A stretch of 64,000 nt of DNA from Clostridia bacterium (GTDB lineage Bacteria > Bacillota > Clostridia > Oscillospirales > Acutalibacteraceae), in assembly GCA_017465505.1 (NCBI GenBank), contig JAFTWB010000013.1, positions 105,557 through 169,556 on the forward strand. Direction: 5' to 3'. Below, piece after piece: positions 15,931-24,502 of this stretch. A model generated the notes under the pieces. The model was not told the origin of the DNA. It worked only from the letters and a program-made list of their open reading frames with translations, and did no database searches. How positions within the stretch are numbered: the first letter of the stretch is position 1; each line of letters begins with the position of its first letter. The position numbers were made by a program, and so were the translations under genes.

Positions 15931-17555
15931 AAATAAAGAAGAACAAAGGTTATTTCGGCTTGAAGTATCTGCTTCTTGTCTACCTTCTGATTTCTGTTGT
16001 TCTTCCTATTATCTACCTTTTCAGCAGTATCAGAGGTCAGCATATCAGCGATGTTTTCTCATCGGCTCAGTTCTTGCCTATGCTCAAGAACTCTGTTGTC
16101 ACCACAGTTATTGCAACGGTTATCTCCATTGTGCTTTCCTTTTTCCTTGCATATATGCTTAACCGTTCCAACATAAAGTTCAAATCCTTTTTCGTTGTGC
16201 TTTTCACAATTCCAATGCTTATCCCCAGTATTTCCCACGGTATGGGTCTTGTGTTCCTTTTCGGCGACAACGGAATTGTTACAAACCTTCTGGGGCTTAA
16301 CATCGGCCTTTACGGCTACAAGGGTATTGTAATGGGCTCTGTGCTCTATTCTTTCCCTGTTTCCTTTTTGATGTTCAACGACTCTTTCCAGTATGAGGAC
16401 TTCACAATCTACGAGGCCGCAAGCGTACTGGGTATGAGCAAGGTAAGACAGTTTGTGTCCATTACATTACCTTCTATGCGTCGCACAATTGTTTCTGCGG
16501 TTCTTGCAGTTTTCACAATGATTTTCACCGACTACGGTGTTTCTCTTATGACAGGCGGCACAGATATGACCTTGCCTGTTTATATGTACCGAGAGGTTAT
16601 CGGTATGATGAACTTCTCAGGCGGTGCGGTTATCGGCGTTGTGCTTTTGCTTCCTGCTATGGTCGCCTTTATTATGGACCTTAAAAACAGCGGTATCAAC
16701 GCTTCTTCCAGCACAGTTACAAAGGCTTATCAGATTGAAGAAAACAAGGCAAGAGATATTCTTGTTTATATAGTTTTTGCCCTTGTTATCTTCCTTTTGT
16801 GCCTGCCTATTATCGCTTTCCTGCTCTTAAGCTTTGTAAAGCAGTATCCCATTGATATGTCTTTCAGTCTGGAAACTGCCAAAAAGCTTCTCTCAAGCGG
16901 TATCGGCCAGTACTTTATCAACTCCGTGGCAATTGCACTGCTTACGTCCTTGGTGGGTACCTGCCTTTCTTACTTCTCTGCTTATGTTACTGCAAGAAGC
17001 CAGAAGGCAATCTCCAACGGTGTGCTCCACTTTATCAGTATGCTTTCCCTTGCAGTTCCCGGTATCGTTCTGGGCCTTTCCTACGTTCTTACTTTCAAGA
17101 ACGTTCCCATCTACGGCACAATTTTCATCCTTGTGGTTGTAAACATCGCTCACTTCTTCTCATCTCCCTACCTGCTTGCCTACAACTCCCTCTCCAAGTT
17201 CAATCCCAACCTTGAGGACGTGGCAGACACTCTGGGTATCAGCAGAATGAAGCTTCTTCTTTCCGTTTACATCCCCAGCACAAGAGCAACTATCGTTGAA
17301 ATGTACAGCTATTTCTTCGTTAATGCTATGATTACAATTTCTGCGGTGTCTTTCCTTATGAACTTTCGCACAATGCCTCTTTCTCTGCTGATTCCTCAGC
17401 TTGAGTCTCAGTCCTTCATTGAGGGTACGGCTATGGTATCTCTCCTGATTCTGGTGATTAACCTTGTTGAAAAAGGAATCGCATTTGCAGTTAAGAAAAA
17501 GGTTTCCAAAGAGGACGAAAAAATCCTTTCTGCACCCTTAGAGGTGGAAGAATAA
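15927..17555 (+). CDS. ABC transporter permease, fused double-domain
   Basis: The 542-residue membrane protein has about 12 transmembrane helices in two homologous halves, each with an EAA loop (EAASVLGMSKVRQFVSITLPSMR and DVADTLGISRMKLLLSVYIPSTR). This single-chain layout is usual for iron(III)/phosphonate-type importers (FbpB/PhnU-V class). It starts 4 bases before the ATPase stop with AGAGGT upstream, and ends at a strong terminator that is also the left repeat of the next islet. Confidence 0.9.
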   Translation: MKIKKNKGYFGLKYLLLVYLLISVVLPIIYLFSSIRGQHISDVFSSAQFLPMLKNSVVTTVIATVISIVLSFFLAYMLNRSNIKFKSFFVVLFTIPMLIPSISHGMGLVFLFGDNGIVTNLLGLNIGLYGYKGIVMGSVLYSFPVSFLMFNDSFQYEDFTIYEAASVLGMSKVRQFVSITLPSMRRTIVSAVLAVFTMIFTDYGVSLMTGGTDMTLPVYMYREVIGMMNFSGGAVIGVVLLLPAMVAFIMDLKNSGINASSSTVTKAYQIEENKARDILVYIVFALVIFLLCLPIIAFLLLSFVKQYPIDMSFSLETAKKLLSSGIGQYFINSVAIALLTSLVGTCLSYFSAYVTARSQKAISNGVLHFISMLSLAVPGIVLGLSYVLTFKNVPIYGTIFILVVVNIAHFFSSPYLLAYNSLSKFNPNLEDVADTLGISRMKLLLSVYIPSTRATIVEMYSYFFVNAMITISAVSFLMNFRTMPLSLLIPQLESQSFIEGTAMVSLLILVINLVEKGIAFAVKKKVSKEDEKILSAPLEVEE

Positions 17556-17569
17556 TCCCATAAACAAAA

Positions 17570-17615
17570 AACGCCTGACGGAGTTAAATCCGCCAGGCGT
17601 TTTTGCATAGAATTT
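17570..17615. repeat. 46-bp direct repeat, left copy (contains bidirectional terminator)
   Basis: This segment and 18453-18498 are identical except for one base (C versus A in the right arm). Each holds an ACGCCTGNCGGA / TCCG-CAGGCGT hairpin with a T run on the plus strand; on the minus strand the left copy also has a TTTTTT run, so it can serve the permease gene and the convergent XRE gene. Two such long matching copies around two genes suggest an insertion or duplication event. Confidence 0.85.
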
Positions 17616-17867
17616 TTAATCGGTATCGTCTTCGTCAAAAGCATAATCATTAAGTTCAGTAAAATCAAGAAACTCTGCAAGAGTCATATTAAATGCAATA
17701 GCAAGCTTATGGAGAGTTTTAACTCTGGGGTTTTTAGTCAGACCTCTTACGATATTATCTAGAGTGGATTGTTTAACATCGCTCATAGTGGCAAGCTTGT
17801 TAATTGCAATTCCCCGTTGTTTGCATAACTCGCGGATTCTCTTTACATAAATATCTGAATACTCCAT
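17616..17867 (-). CDS. XRE-family transcriptional regulator
   Basis: The 83-residue protein is almost wholly a helix-turn-helix domain: 'IRELCKQRGIAINKLATMSDVKQSTLDNIVRG', with a short acidic tail (DYAFDEDDTD). There is no effector domain. It is divergent from the SLOG-like gene and the gap between them carries three TTACCCG-N4-CGGGTAA palindromes, so it probably represses both. The ATG at 17867 has a GAGGTG ribosome site. Its stop codon abuts the left direct repeat. Confidence 0.88.
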   Translation of the reverse strand: MEYSDIYVKRIRELCKQRGIAINKLATMSDVKQSTLDNIVRGLTKNPRVKTLHKLAIAFNMTLAEFLDFTELNDYAFDEDDTD

Positions 17868-17888
17868 ATCTGCACCTCAACACTATAA

Positions 17889-17906
17889 TTACCCGTTTGC
17901 GGTTAA
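17889..17906. promoter_or_regulatory. Islet operator 1
   Basis: TTACCCG-TTTG-CGGTTAA is an 18-bp palindrome with one altered base in the right arm. It lies next to the start of the XRE gene. Confidence 0.7.
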
Positions 17907-17935
17907 TATAATGATAAAAGGAAACAAAGGAGAGG

Positions 17936-17953
17936 TTACCCGAATACGGGTTG
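17936..17953. promoter_or_regulatory. Islet operator 2 (overlaps the -35 box)
   Basis: TTACCCG-AATA-CGGGTTG shares the pattern of its neighbours and overlaps the first bases of the TTGACA box at 17951. Confidence 0.75.
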
Positions 17954-17979
17954 ACATCGCCATAATATTTGAATAAAAT
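17951..17979 (+). promoter_or_regulatory. Promoter of the SLOG-like gene
   Basis: TTGACA (17951-17956) and TAAAAT (17974-17979) are separated by 17 bp. Operators 2 and 3 cover the -35 box and the start of transcription, an arrangement suited to strong repression. Confidence 0.75.
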
Positions 17980-17983
17980 AAAG

Positions 17984-18001
17984 TTACCCGAAAACGGGTA
18001 A
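17984..18001. promoter_or_regulatory. Islet operator 3 (at the transcription start)
   Basis: TTACCCG-AAAA-CGGGTAA is the perfect form of the palindrome. It starts 4 bp after the -10 box. Confidence 0.78.
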
Positions 18002-18032
18002 TAATTTTGTTTGCATATAAAAGGTGATGTGT

Positions 18033-18461
18033 GTGAAAACCTGCACGTTCTTTGGACATAGAGATATAGCGGAAAATATAGAACCTTTGCTGAGAGAAGT
18101 TTTGATTGAGTTGATTGAGAAAAAAGGAGTATATAATTTTTTGGTGGGAAATGAAGGCGCATTTGACAAAACGGTACAGAGCGAGTTGAGAAGGCTAAAA
18201 AATACTTATGGGCATATTGATTTTTTGGTGGTGTTGGCATATTTGCCTTGCGGTGAAACAAAAAACGAAACGCTTTATCCCGAGGGGTTGGAAAGTGTTC
18301 CGAAAAAGTTTGCCATAGATTACAGAAACCGTTGGCTAATAGAAAAATCCAATTGCGTGGTATCGTATGTTAACAGAAACTACGGCGGAGCGGCAAAGTT
18401 TTCTCAATTGGCGGAGAAAAAAGGACTGAAAGTAATAAATATAGCAAAAATCAACGCCTGA
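18033..18461 (+). CDS. SLOG/DUF1273-like (YpsA-type) protein
   Basis: The protein of about 142 residues has a Rossmann-like SLOG fold: 'CTFFGHRDI' at the N-terminus, 'NFLVGNEGAFDKTV', 'FLVVLAYLP', 'YPEGLESVPKKFAIDYRNRWLIEKSNCVVSYVNRNYGGAAKF' and 'VINIAK'. SLOG proteins are thought to bind nucleotide-type ligands, and some act in defence systems; the role of this subfamily is unknown. GTG 18033 is chosen because AAGGTGAT ends 4 bases before it. ATG 18027 lies within that site. The stop codon is inside the right direct repeat. Expression is probably held down by the XRE protein. Confidence 0.8.
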   Translation: MKTCTFFGHRDIAENIEPLLREVLIELIEKKGVYNFLVGNEGAFDKTVQSELRRLKNTYGHIDFLVVLAYLPCGETKNETLYPEGLESVPKKFAIDYRNRWLIEKSNCVVSYVNRNYGGAAKFSQLAEKKGLKVINIAKINA

Positions 18462-18498
18462 CGGAGTTAAATCCGACAGGCGTTTTTGCATAGAATTT
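18453..18498. repeat. 46-bp direct repeat, right copy (terminator)
   Basis: This is the second copy of the repeat at 17570-17615, with one substitution. It provides the last codon and stop of the SLOG-like gene and its terminator (stem 18454-18482, then TTTTT). Confidence 0.85.
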
Positions 18499-18516
18499 GC
18501 ACAATTGAAGAATATA

Positions 18517-18580
18517 TTTTCAGTAGGGGCGAAGATGGATTTAAAATCAATCGGAATCGCCCTGCAGGTGGCTAACCTGC
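18517..18580. repeat. Repeat element that supplies the 3' end of murE
   Basis: The segment contains GTAGGGGCGA ... TCGCCC and then CGGAATCGCCC followed by a GCAGGT-GGCTA-ACCTGC hairpin (18564-18580). The last two match the linker and invariant loop of the array at 919-1004. On the minus strand it encodes the last residues of MurE, QVSHLQGDSD. Confidence 0.7.
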
Positions 18581-20046
18581 TCCTCGTCTTCTCGGGGATT
18601 TAAAATATCCGCGATAACTTCTCTTTCGTCAAGGTGGTATTTAACGCCTTTGATTTCCTGATAATCCTCGTGGCCTTTGCCTGCAAGGACAATAATATCT
18701 CCTGCTTCGGCGTTTTCGATACAGTAGCGGATGGCGTCAACTCTGTTGGGGACGATTACATATTTGCCCTGAGTTTTGTCGATACCAACCTTGATGTCGG
18801 CAATAATGTCGTTTACATCTTCAAATCGGGAATTGTCCTCGGTAATAACGGAAAGGTCAGAAAGTCTTCCCGAAACTTCGCCCATTTCATAACGTCTTGC
18901 CTTGGGGCGGTTGCCGCCTGCACCGAACATTGTAATAAGGCGGTGGGGCTTGTATTCACGCAGGGTTTTGAGCACATTTTCCATAGAAACGGCATTGTGA
19001 GCGTAGTCAATGAGAAGAGTGTAGTTGCTCTTGAGAGGATAAACCTCAACTCTGCCCTTGACTTTTACGGTTTCAAGGCCTTTTAAAATGTATTCATCCT
19101 CAACACCCATAGCAGAGCACAGAGCAATGGCAGCAAGAGCGTTGTAAACGCTGAATCTGCCGGGGATGGCAACGTCTGCGGAAAGCTCCTTTTTGCCTGT
19201 AACATCAAAGTGAACTCCGATAAAGCCCTGACGAGCCAGAAGCTTATCGCCTTTTGCCACAAAATCGGCAGAATCAGAGAAACCGTAGGTGGTTTTTTCG
19301 CAGGTGCTGTCTTTGAGAAGCTCGGTGTGAGCTACGTCGTCAATGTTTATGATACCCTTTTTGCAATGTCTGAAAAGAATCGCCTTACTGTTAAGGTAAT
19401 CCTGCATATCACTGTGTTCGCTTTCGCCGATATGGTCATTGGAGAAGTTGGTGAAAATGCCGTAATCAAACTCAATGCAGTCTGTTCGGTGGTGCTTAAG
19501 CCCGAGACTTGAGGCCTCAATAACCATTGCCTTGCAACCCTTTGCCACCATTTTTCTCATAGCCTGCTGAATTTCGTAGGATTCGGGAGTGGTGTTGGCG
19601 GTTTTGTAGATTTTGTCCCCGATAACAATTCCCAATGTGCCGATGGTTCCTGTCTGTATTCCTGCACATTCGAGAATGGAGCGAATCATTGCAACGGTAG
19701 TGGTTTTGCCCTTTGTGCCTGTAATGGCAATGGTGGTAAGCTCTTTGGCAGGGTAAGAGAAAAGAGCGGCACTCATTAGTGCCAGAGCGGCTCGGGTGTT
19801 TTCTACCTTTATAATTGTAACGTCTGCCTCTGTCTGGATTTCGTCGCTGACAATAAGTGCAGAAGCTCCTTTTTCAATGGCGTCCGGGGCGTACTTGTGG
19901 CCATCGGTGTTAAAGCCCTTTAGGCACACAAAGGCTGTGCCCTTTACAACTTTTCTGGAATCATAAATAAGGTCACTGATGTCTGTATCCTCAGAGCCCT
20001 TAAGAACTTCATAGGAAAGGGAAGAGAGCATATCCTTAAGCTTCAT
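18547..20046 (-). CDS. murE: UDP-MurNAc-tripeptide synthetase (MurE)
   Basis: The 499-residue cytoplasmic ligase adds the third stem-peptide residue to UDP-MurNAc-L-Ala-D-Glu. Visible motifs are the ATP loop TGTKGKTTT, 'TTPES', 'EASSLGLKHHR', 'FTNFSNDHIGES', and the C-terminal 'DYAHN', 'GAGGNR' and 'AGKGHE'. The specificity motif reads EDNSR where DAP-adding enzymes have DNPR, so the third residue is probably meso-DAP but not certain. I start at ATG 20046 (GAGGTGG upstream) rather than the longer frame. The last ten residues come from a repeat element and lie outside the conserved fold. Confidence 0.92.
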   Translation of the reverse strand: MKLKDMLSSLSYEVLKGSEDTDISDLIYDSRKVVKGTAFVCLKGFNTDGHKYAPDAIEKGASALIVSDEIQTEADVTIIKVENTRAALALMSAALFSYPAKELTTIAITGTKGKTTTVAMIRSILECAGIQTGTIGTLGIVIGDKIYKTANTTPESYEIQQAMRKMVAKGCKAMVIEASSLGLKHHRTDCIEFDYGIFTNFSNDHIGESEHSDMQDYLNSKAILFRHCKKGIINIDDVAHTELLKDSTCEKTTYGFSDSADFVAKGDKLLARQGFIGVHFDVTGKKELSADVAIPGRFSVYNALAAIALCSAMGVEDEYILKGLETVKVKGRVEVYPLKSNYTLLIDYAHNAVSMENVLKTLREYKPHRLITMFGAGGNRPKARRYEMGEVSGRLSDLSVITEDNSRFEDVNDIIADIKVGIDKTQGKYVIVPNRVDAIRYCIENAEAGDIIVLAGKGHEDYQEIKGVKYHLDEREVIADILNPREDEEQVSHLQGDSD

Positions 20047-20061
20047 AAATAAAACCACCTC

Positions 20062-20091
20062 AGTATATATTATAATGTAAGTGCTTGTCAC
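20062..20091 (-). promoter_or_regulatory. Possible murE promoter
   Basis: On the minus strand GTGACA (20086-20091) and TATACT (20062-20067) are 18 bp apart. Confidence 0.4.
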
Positions 20092-20545
20092 TATTCTAAA
20101 GGTACAACTTTTTCCGTCGGTTGTCAATCGGTTTTTCATTGGGGCCGATACGATATTTAGTGGTAAATAAAGGTTGTTTTTACAAATAAACACAACAGGA
20201 AGTAATTTTGACGAAAAAGTGGTTACAAAAGGGTAAAAGTGGCAGTAAAAGGGTTACATATATGTCAAATTGCCTCTATTTGGAACTCTCAGGGTGGCAA
20301 GGTGCACAAAGGATAGCTTGGCATAACTGACAAATAGACAAATGCATATTTATGCAATGTGACGGTTATTTGAAAAAACGGTTGTTAAAATGCCCAAAAT
20401 CGGGTCGTTTATTTATTATTTTAGATAAAAAGTACAAAGGGAGTTGAAATTGTGGTATAATTTATGTTATTATTACAACAGTGAAACAGTGCCCCTTTGT
20501 GCACTGTCACAAGAAAAATTTATTTTAAAAAAGGAGTTATCCAAA
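20092..20545. other. Intergenic region between murE and the maltodextrin operon
   Basis: No gene was found. A perfect 14-bp palindrome TGCATA-TT-TATGCA lies at 20343-20356. A TATAAT box is present at about 20456-20461 without a convincing -35 hexamer, so activator dependence is possible. A CAGTGC/GCACTG hairpin lies in the expected 5' leader (about 20486-20507). Confidence 0.5.
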
Positions 20546-21898
20546 ATGAAAGCAAAGAGAATTCTTGCTCTGTTGTTTGCTGTTCTTATGGCAGTTTGCT
20601 GCCTCACAGCTTGCGGCGAAACAACAAAGCCCGCAACAACAGACCCTGCAACAGACGGCACACAGGCTGCAACACAGGGTGGCGAATTAGCATTCGTTCC
20701 TTGGTCCGATGAGGACATCGCAGACATGGGCGCAGCTATCAAAGAAGAGGCTGCAGGCAACAAGATCACACTTAAAGTATGGCAGCCTGAGGCAGCTCAG
20801 GACGTATTCAAGGCTCAGGTAGCTAAGTTCCAGGAAATCTTCAAGGATTATGCTGAGATCGAAATCGAAGTAGCAATCCAGGGCGAGGGTGACGCTGGTG
20901 CAGCAGTTATCTCTGACCCCAACACAGCAGCTGACGTATTCGGCTTCGCTTCTGACCAAATTATGAAGCTTGCTAAGCCCGGTGCTATCAGCGAGATCAC
21001 ATTCAAGCCCGAAGTTACATCTATGAACTCTGCTGAGTCCGTAGCTGCAGCTACATTCGACGGCAAGCTCGTTGCTTACCCCGAGGTTGGCGACAACTCC
21101 TACTTCCTCTGCTACGACAAGACCGTTGTAACAGACGAGCAGGCTAAGTCCCTTGAGGCTATCTTCGAGGCATGCGTAGCTTCCAACAAGAGATTCATCA
21201 TGGACGCAGGCAACAGCTACTTTGCTTGCACATTCCCCTTCACAGGCGGTCTTGCAACAGACGGTCTTGAGGCTGACGGCGAAACACAGAAGTTCAACGA
21301 TTATGACATCGATCAGGTTACAGCAGCTGTTAAGGCTTTCGCTGACCTCTTCAAGAAGTATTCCGCAAACTTCGAGTCCAACACAACTTCTGCTGTAGTT
21401 GACGGTTTCAAGAACGGCACAACAGCAGCTGGTGTTATCGGTTCTTGGGACGTTGCTTCCGCTAAGGCAGCTCTCGGCGACAACGCAGGTTTCGCAGTTC
21501 TTCCCACAATCGAGATCAACGGCACAGCTACACAGATGAAGAACATGTTCGGTTACAAGTTCATCGGTGTTAACAGCCAGTCCAAGGCTCTCTACACAGC
21601 TAACGCTCTTGCATACTACCTCACAAACGAGGAGTGCCAGATGGAAAGAGCTCAGAAGCTCGAGTGGGGTCCCTCTAACATCAACGTTGCAAACAGCGAC
21701 TACGTTGCAGGCAACGCTTCTATGTCCGCTATCCTTAAGCAGGCAGAGAGCTCTGTTCCCCAGACAGTTATCGTTGGTACATTCTGGACTCCCATGGACG
21801 CTCTCGGCAAGTACGTAGCAGATCCTAAGAATGCTTTCGAGACAGCAGAAGTTAAGGCTGAGGTTGAGAAGTGCATCAACAACATCCTCGACCTTTAA
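20546..21898 (+). CDS. Maltodextrin-type ABC transporter substrate-binding lipoprotein
   Basis: The 450-residue protein has a lipoprotein signal with lipobox LTAC (Cys at about residue 23), a short Thr/Ala-rich linker, then a MalE/MdxE-like fold: 'ITLKVWQPEAAQDVFKAQVAKFQE', 'ADVFGFASDQIMKLAKPGAI', 'GTTAAGVIGSWDVASAKAALG', 'MFGYKFIGVNSQSK'. It captures malto-oligosaccharides outside the membrane for the two permeases downstream. ATG 20546 has AAAAAAGGAG upstream. A stable hairpin after its stop codon probably keeps this gene expressed above the permeases. Codon use is strongly biased, as for a highly expressed protein. Confidence 0.9.
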   Translation: MKAKRILALLFAVLMAVCCLTACGETTKPATTDPATDGTQAATQGGELAFVPWSDEDIADMGAAIKEEAAGNKITLKVWQPEAAQDVFKAQVAKFQEIFKDYAEIEIEVAIQGEGDAGAAVISDPNTAADVFGFASDQIMKLAKPGAISEITFKPEVTSMNSAESVAAATFDGKLVAYPEVGDNSYFLCYDKTVVTDEQAKSLEAIFEACVASNKRFIMDAGNSYFACTFPFTGGLATDGLEADGETQKFNDYDIDQVTAAVKAFADLFKKYSANFESNTTSAVVDGFKNGTTAAGVIGSWDVASAKAALGDNAGFAVLPTIEINGTATQMKNMFGYKFIGVNSQSKALYTANALAYYLTNEECQMERAQKLEWGPSNINVANSDYVAGNASMSAILKQAESSVPQTVIVGTFWTPMDALGKYVADPKNAFETAEVKAEVEKCINNILDL

Positions 21899-21948
21899 TT
21901 TCTAAAGTCAGGATATACTAATTTTTTGAAATTAACTTAATCTGAATC

Positions 21949-21981
21949 TGTGCAGCCCGAGGCAGGGCTTCGGGCTGCACA
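21949..21981 (+). terminator. Intra-operon hairpin after the binding-protein gene
   Basis: TGTGCAGCCCGA pairs with TCGGGCTGCACA around a 9-base loop, without a true T run. It is better read as a partial terminator or 3'-end mRNA stabiliser. Confidence 0.6.
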
Positions 21982-22039
21982 ACAATTTATTACGCTAAGG
22001 ATTTTATTCTGAAAACAGGATAAAGGGGAGTGAACAAGA

Positions 22040-23560
22040 GTGAAATATATCGATTATATTCAGTTGAACCCTTTACAGCGTTTCTGGTATAAGTTCAAAG
22101 AAGCTATCAAGAACTTACCAGCAACACTTAAGGCTTTCTTCTGTGCTATCGGTAATGCCATCAAAAAGTTTGTGCTTGGCATTGGTGCAGGCATAAAGGA
22201 TTTCGCTGTTGGTTTTGCTCAGGGTGATGCTATTACCAAGCTTTCTTACCTATTTATGGGTCTTGGTAATGTTACCAGAGGACAGGTTATCAAGGGTCTT
22301 ATTTTCTTCGCATTTGAAGTTGCCTACATAGCATTTATGGTATTCTTCGGCGGCAATTACCTGAGATTATTCTTCATTCTTGAAGGTCAGTATCATTACG
22401 AGTCAGTACCCGGCCGTGGTGGCGCAGTATCCCAGAAATTAGTATGGGACGCATACAGTAACCAGATTCTTATTTATGGTATTCTGGCAATTTTAGCTAC
22501 AGTAGTATTTATTGCTGTTTACGTTGCAAGCACAAAGTCCGCAAGAAAATGCGAGCAGCTTGTAAAAGCAGGCAAAAAGCCTGAATCATTTATTTCCGAA
22601 ATCAAGGAGTTCCTCGACTCCAAGTTCCACATTACATTACTTTCAGTTCCTGTAATTCTTATCTGTGTGTTTGTACTTCTGCCTCTTATCTTTATGATTC
22701 TTATGGCATTTACAAACTACAGCGACAAGGACTACTTCTCCTTCCAGTGGGTAGGAATGCAGAACTTCGCTGAAATCTTCAGCGGCAGCTCCGTTGGCGG
22801 TGCTTCCATGGGTTACACCTTTGGTAACATCGTTCTCTGGACACTCATCTGGGCTGTTGCAGCTACATTCTCCAACTATATCTTAGGTATGGTTGTAGCC
22901 CTGATGATCAATAAAAAAGGAATCAAGCTGAAGAAGTTATGGAGAACACTTTTCGTTATGACAATTGCTGTTCCCCAGTTCGTTACACTTCTTCTTGTTG
23001 CACAGATGATCGGCTCATCTCAGGATAGCCCTCTCAATCTGTTTATATCTATGTTCACAGGTCAGCCCTCTCAGTTTGACGTTCTTACTCAGCAGTATGA
23101 CGGCTGGATTGCAAGAGCTGCTGTTATCATCATCAACATCTGGATTGGTATTCCTTACACAATCCTGATGACAACAGGTATCCTTATGAACATCCCCGAG
23201 GACCTTTACGAAAGTGCTCGTATCGACGGCGCAGGTCCTGTTAAGAGCTTTACAGCAATTACATTGCCCTACATGCTCTTCGTTACAACACCCCACCTGA
23301 TTACTACCTTCATCGGTAACGTAAACAACTTTAACGTTATTTACCTCCTTACAGGCGGTGGTCCCAACACAAACAACTACAAGTACGGTGCAGGTAAGAC
23401 CGACCTTCTTATCACACTTCTCTACAAACTTTCCGTTGACCAGCAGAAGTACGGCTTAGGTGCGGCTATCGGTATTCTCGTATTTATCGTTTGTGCTACA
23501 TTGTCACTTATTACATTTAATATGACAAAATCAGCTAAGGATGAGGAGGCGTTCTCATGA
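22040..23560 (+). CDS. Maltodextrin ABC transporter permease (MalF type, extended)
   Basis: The 506-residue permease has an N-terminal extension of roughly 200 residues with about three extra hydrophobic segments before the core. The core shows six helices and the EAA loop 'YESARIDGAGPVKSFTAITLPYM', with 'FNVIYLLTGGGP' as in MalF. GTG 22040 is the start, with AAAGGGGAG 9 bases upstream. Its last four bases overlap the MalG gene. No ATPase is encoded here; a shared MsiK/MsmX-like ATPase elsewhere is expected. Confidence 0.9.
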   Translation: MKYIDYIQLNPLQRFWYKFKEAIKNLPATLKAFFCAIGNAIKKFVLGIGAGIKDFAVGFAQGDAITKLSYLFMGLGNVTRGQVIKGLIFFAFEVAYIAFMVFFGGNYLRLFFILEGQYHYESVPGRGGAVSQKLVWDAYSNQILIYGILAILATVVFIAVYVASTKSARKCEQLVKAGKKPESFISEIKEFLDSKFHITLLSVPVILICVFVLLPLIFMILMAFTNYSDKDYFSFQWVGMQNFAEIFSGSSVGGASMGYTFGNIVLWTLIWAVAATFSNYILGMVVALMINKKGIKLKKLWRTLFVMTIAVPQFVTLLLVAQMIGSSQDSPLNLFISMFTGQPSQFDVLTQQYDGWIARAAVIIINIWIGIPYTILMTTGILMNIPEDLYESARIDGAGPVKSFTAITLPYMLFVTTPHLITTFIGNVNNFNVIYLLTGGGPNTNNYKYGAGKTDLLITLLYKLSVDQQKYGLGAAIGILVFIVCATLSLITFNMTKSAKDEEAFS

Positions 23561-24429
23561 TAAAAAGTTATAAATTGAGAAGAGGCCTTGCAAACACTTT
23601 TATTTACATCATTCTTGCAGTATTAGGTCTTATTTGGATTTTCCCCCTTGTGTGGATGATTCTTCACTCTTTCAGAATTGACCCCACAGGCACAAGCTTC
23701 CCTGCAGCTAACGTTGACCACCTCTTCCCCTACTGGAACGAGATGGGCTTTGACAACTACATTGAGCTTTTCACAGAAACAAAGTTTATGCTTTGGTTCA
23801 AGAACACATTCATCATTGCAGTTGTTTGCTGTATTATTTCTACCCTTTCTGTTCTGGTTGTTGCTTATGCATTCAGCCGACTCAGATTTAAGGCTAGAAA
23901 GCCCCTTATCAACGTTGGTATGATTATGGGTATGTTCCCCGGCTTTATGACAATGATCGCCCTTTACTACATCTTAAAGATGATGGGCTTAGACCAGACT
24001 ATGCTTGGTCTTATCCTCTGCTACAGTGCAGGTTCAGGTCTTGGCTACCTGGTTATGAAGGGTTACCTCGATACAATTCCTCACGCTCTTGATGAGGCTG
24101 CTACCATCGACGGTGCAAACCAGTTCCAGGTGTTCTGGAAGATTATTCTTCCTATGGCTAAGCCTATGGTTATTTATCAGATTCTTACATCTTTCATTGG
24201 TCCTTGGTGTGACTTTATTCTCGTTAAACTTATTATGGTTGATAACGAGGCAGGCTACACAGTTGCAAGAGGTCTTTGGATGTGGACTGAACAGGAATAC
24301 AAGGCACAGGGCTATTACAGATTCTTCCTTGCAGGTGCAGTTGTTGTTTCTATTCCCATTACAGCCCTCTTCCTCTATATGCAGAAGTACTACGTTGAAG
24401 GCGTAACCGCCGGCGGCGTTAAGGGCTAA
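23557..24429 (+). CDS. Maltodextrin ABC transporter permease (MalG type)
   Basis: The 290-residue permease has six predicted helices, the EAA loop 'HALDEAATIDGANQFQVFWKIILPMAKP' and the typical C-terminal 'LYMQKYYVEGVTAGGVKG' of MalG. It overlaps MalF by 4 bases and ends before a strong terminator at 24445. Confidence 0.92.
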   Translation: MIKSYKLRRGLANTFIYIILAVLGLIWIFPLVWMILHSFRIDPTGTSFPAANVDHLFPYWNEMGFDNYIELFTETKFMLWFKNTFIIAVVCCIISTLSVLVVAYAFSRLRFKARKPLINVGMIMGMFPGFMTMIALYYILKMMGLDQTMLGLILCYSAGSGLGYLVMKGYLDTIPHALDEAATIDGANQFQVFWKIILPMAKPMVIYQILTSFIGPWCDFILVKLIMVDNEAGYTVARGLWMWTEQEYKAQGYYRFFLAGAVVVSIPITALFLYMQKYYVEGVTAGGVKG

Positions 24430-24444
24430 TAACTCCTACTATTT

Positions 24445-24475
24445 GGGCGGCTGTTCTTCGCAGCCGCCCTTTTTG
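24445..24475 (+). terminator. Terminator between malG and the amylase gene
   Basis: GGGCGGCTG pairs with CAGCCGCCC, followed by TTTTTG. The amylase gene starts 28 bp later, so it depends on readthrough or on its own promoter, which I did not find. Confidence 0.85.
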
Positions 24476-24502
24476 CAAAAAGTAAAATTAAGGAGAGTAA
24501 AT

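Noticed and set aside
20343-20356. TGCATATTTATGCA palindrome as a defined sugar-regulator site
   Set aside because: The palindrome is perfect but occurs once, far from the predicted promoter, and fits no regulator I can name; kept only as a note in the intergenic entry.
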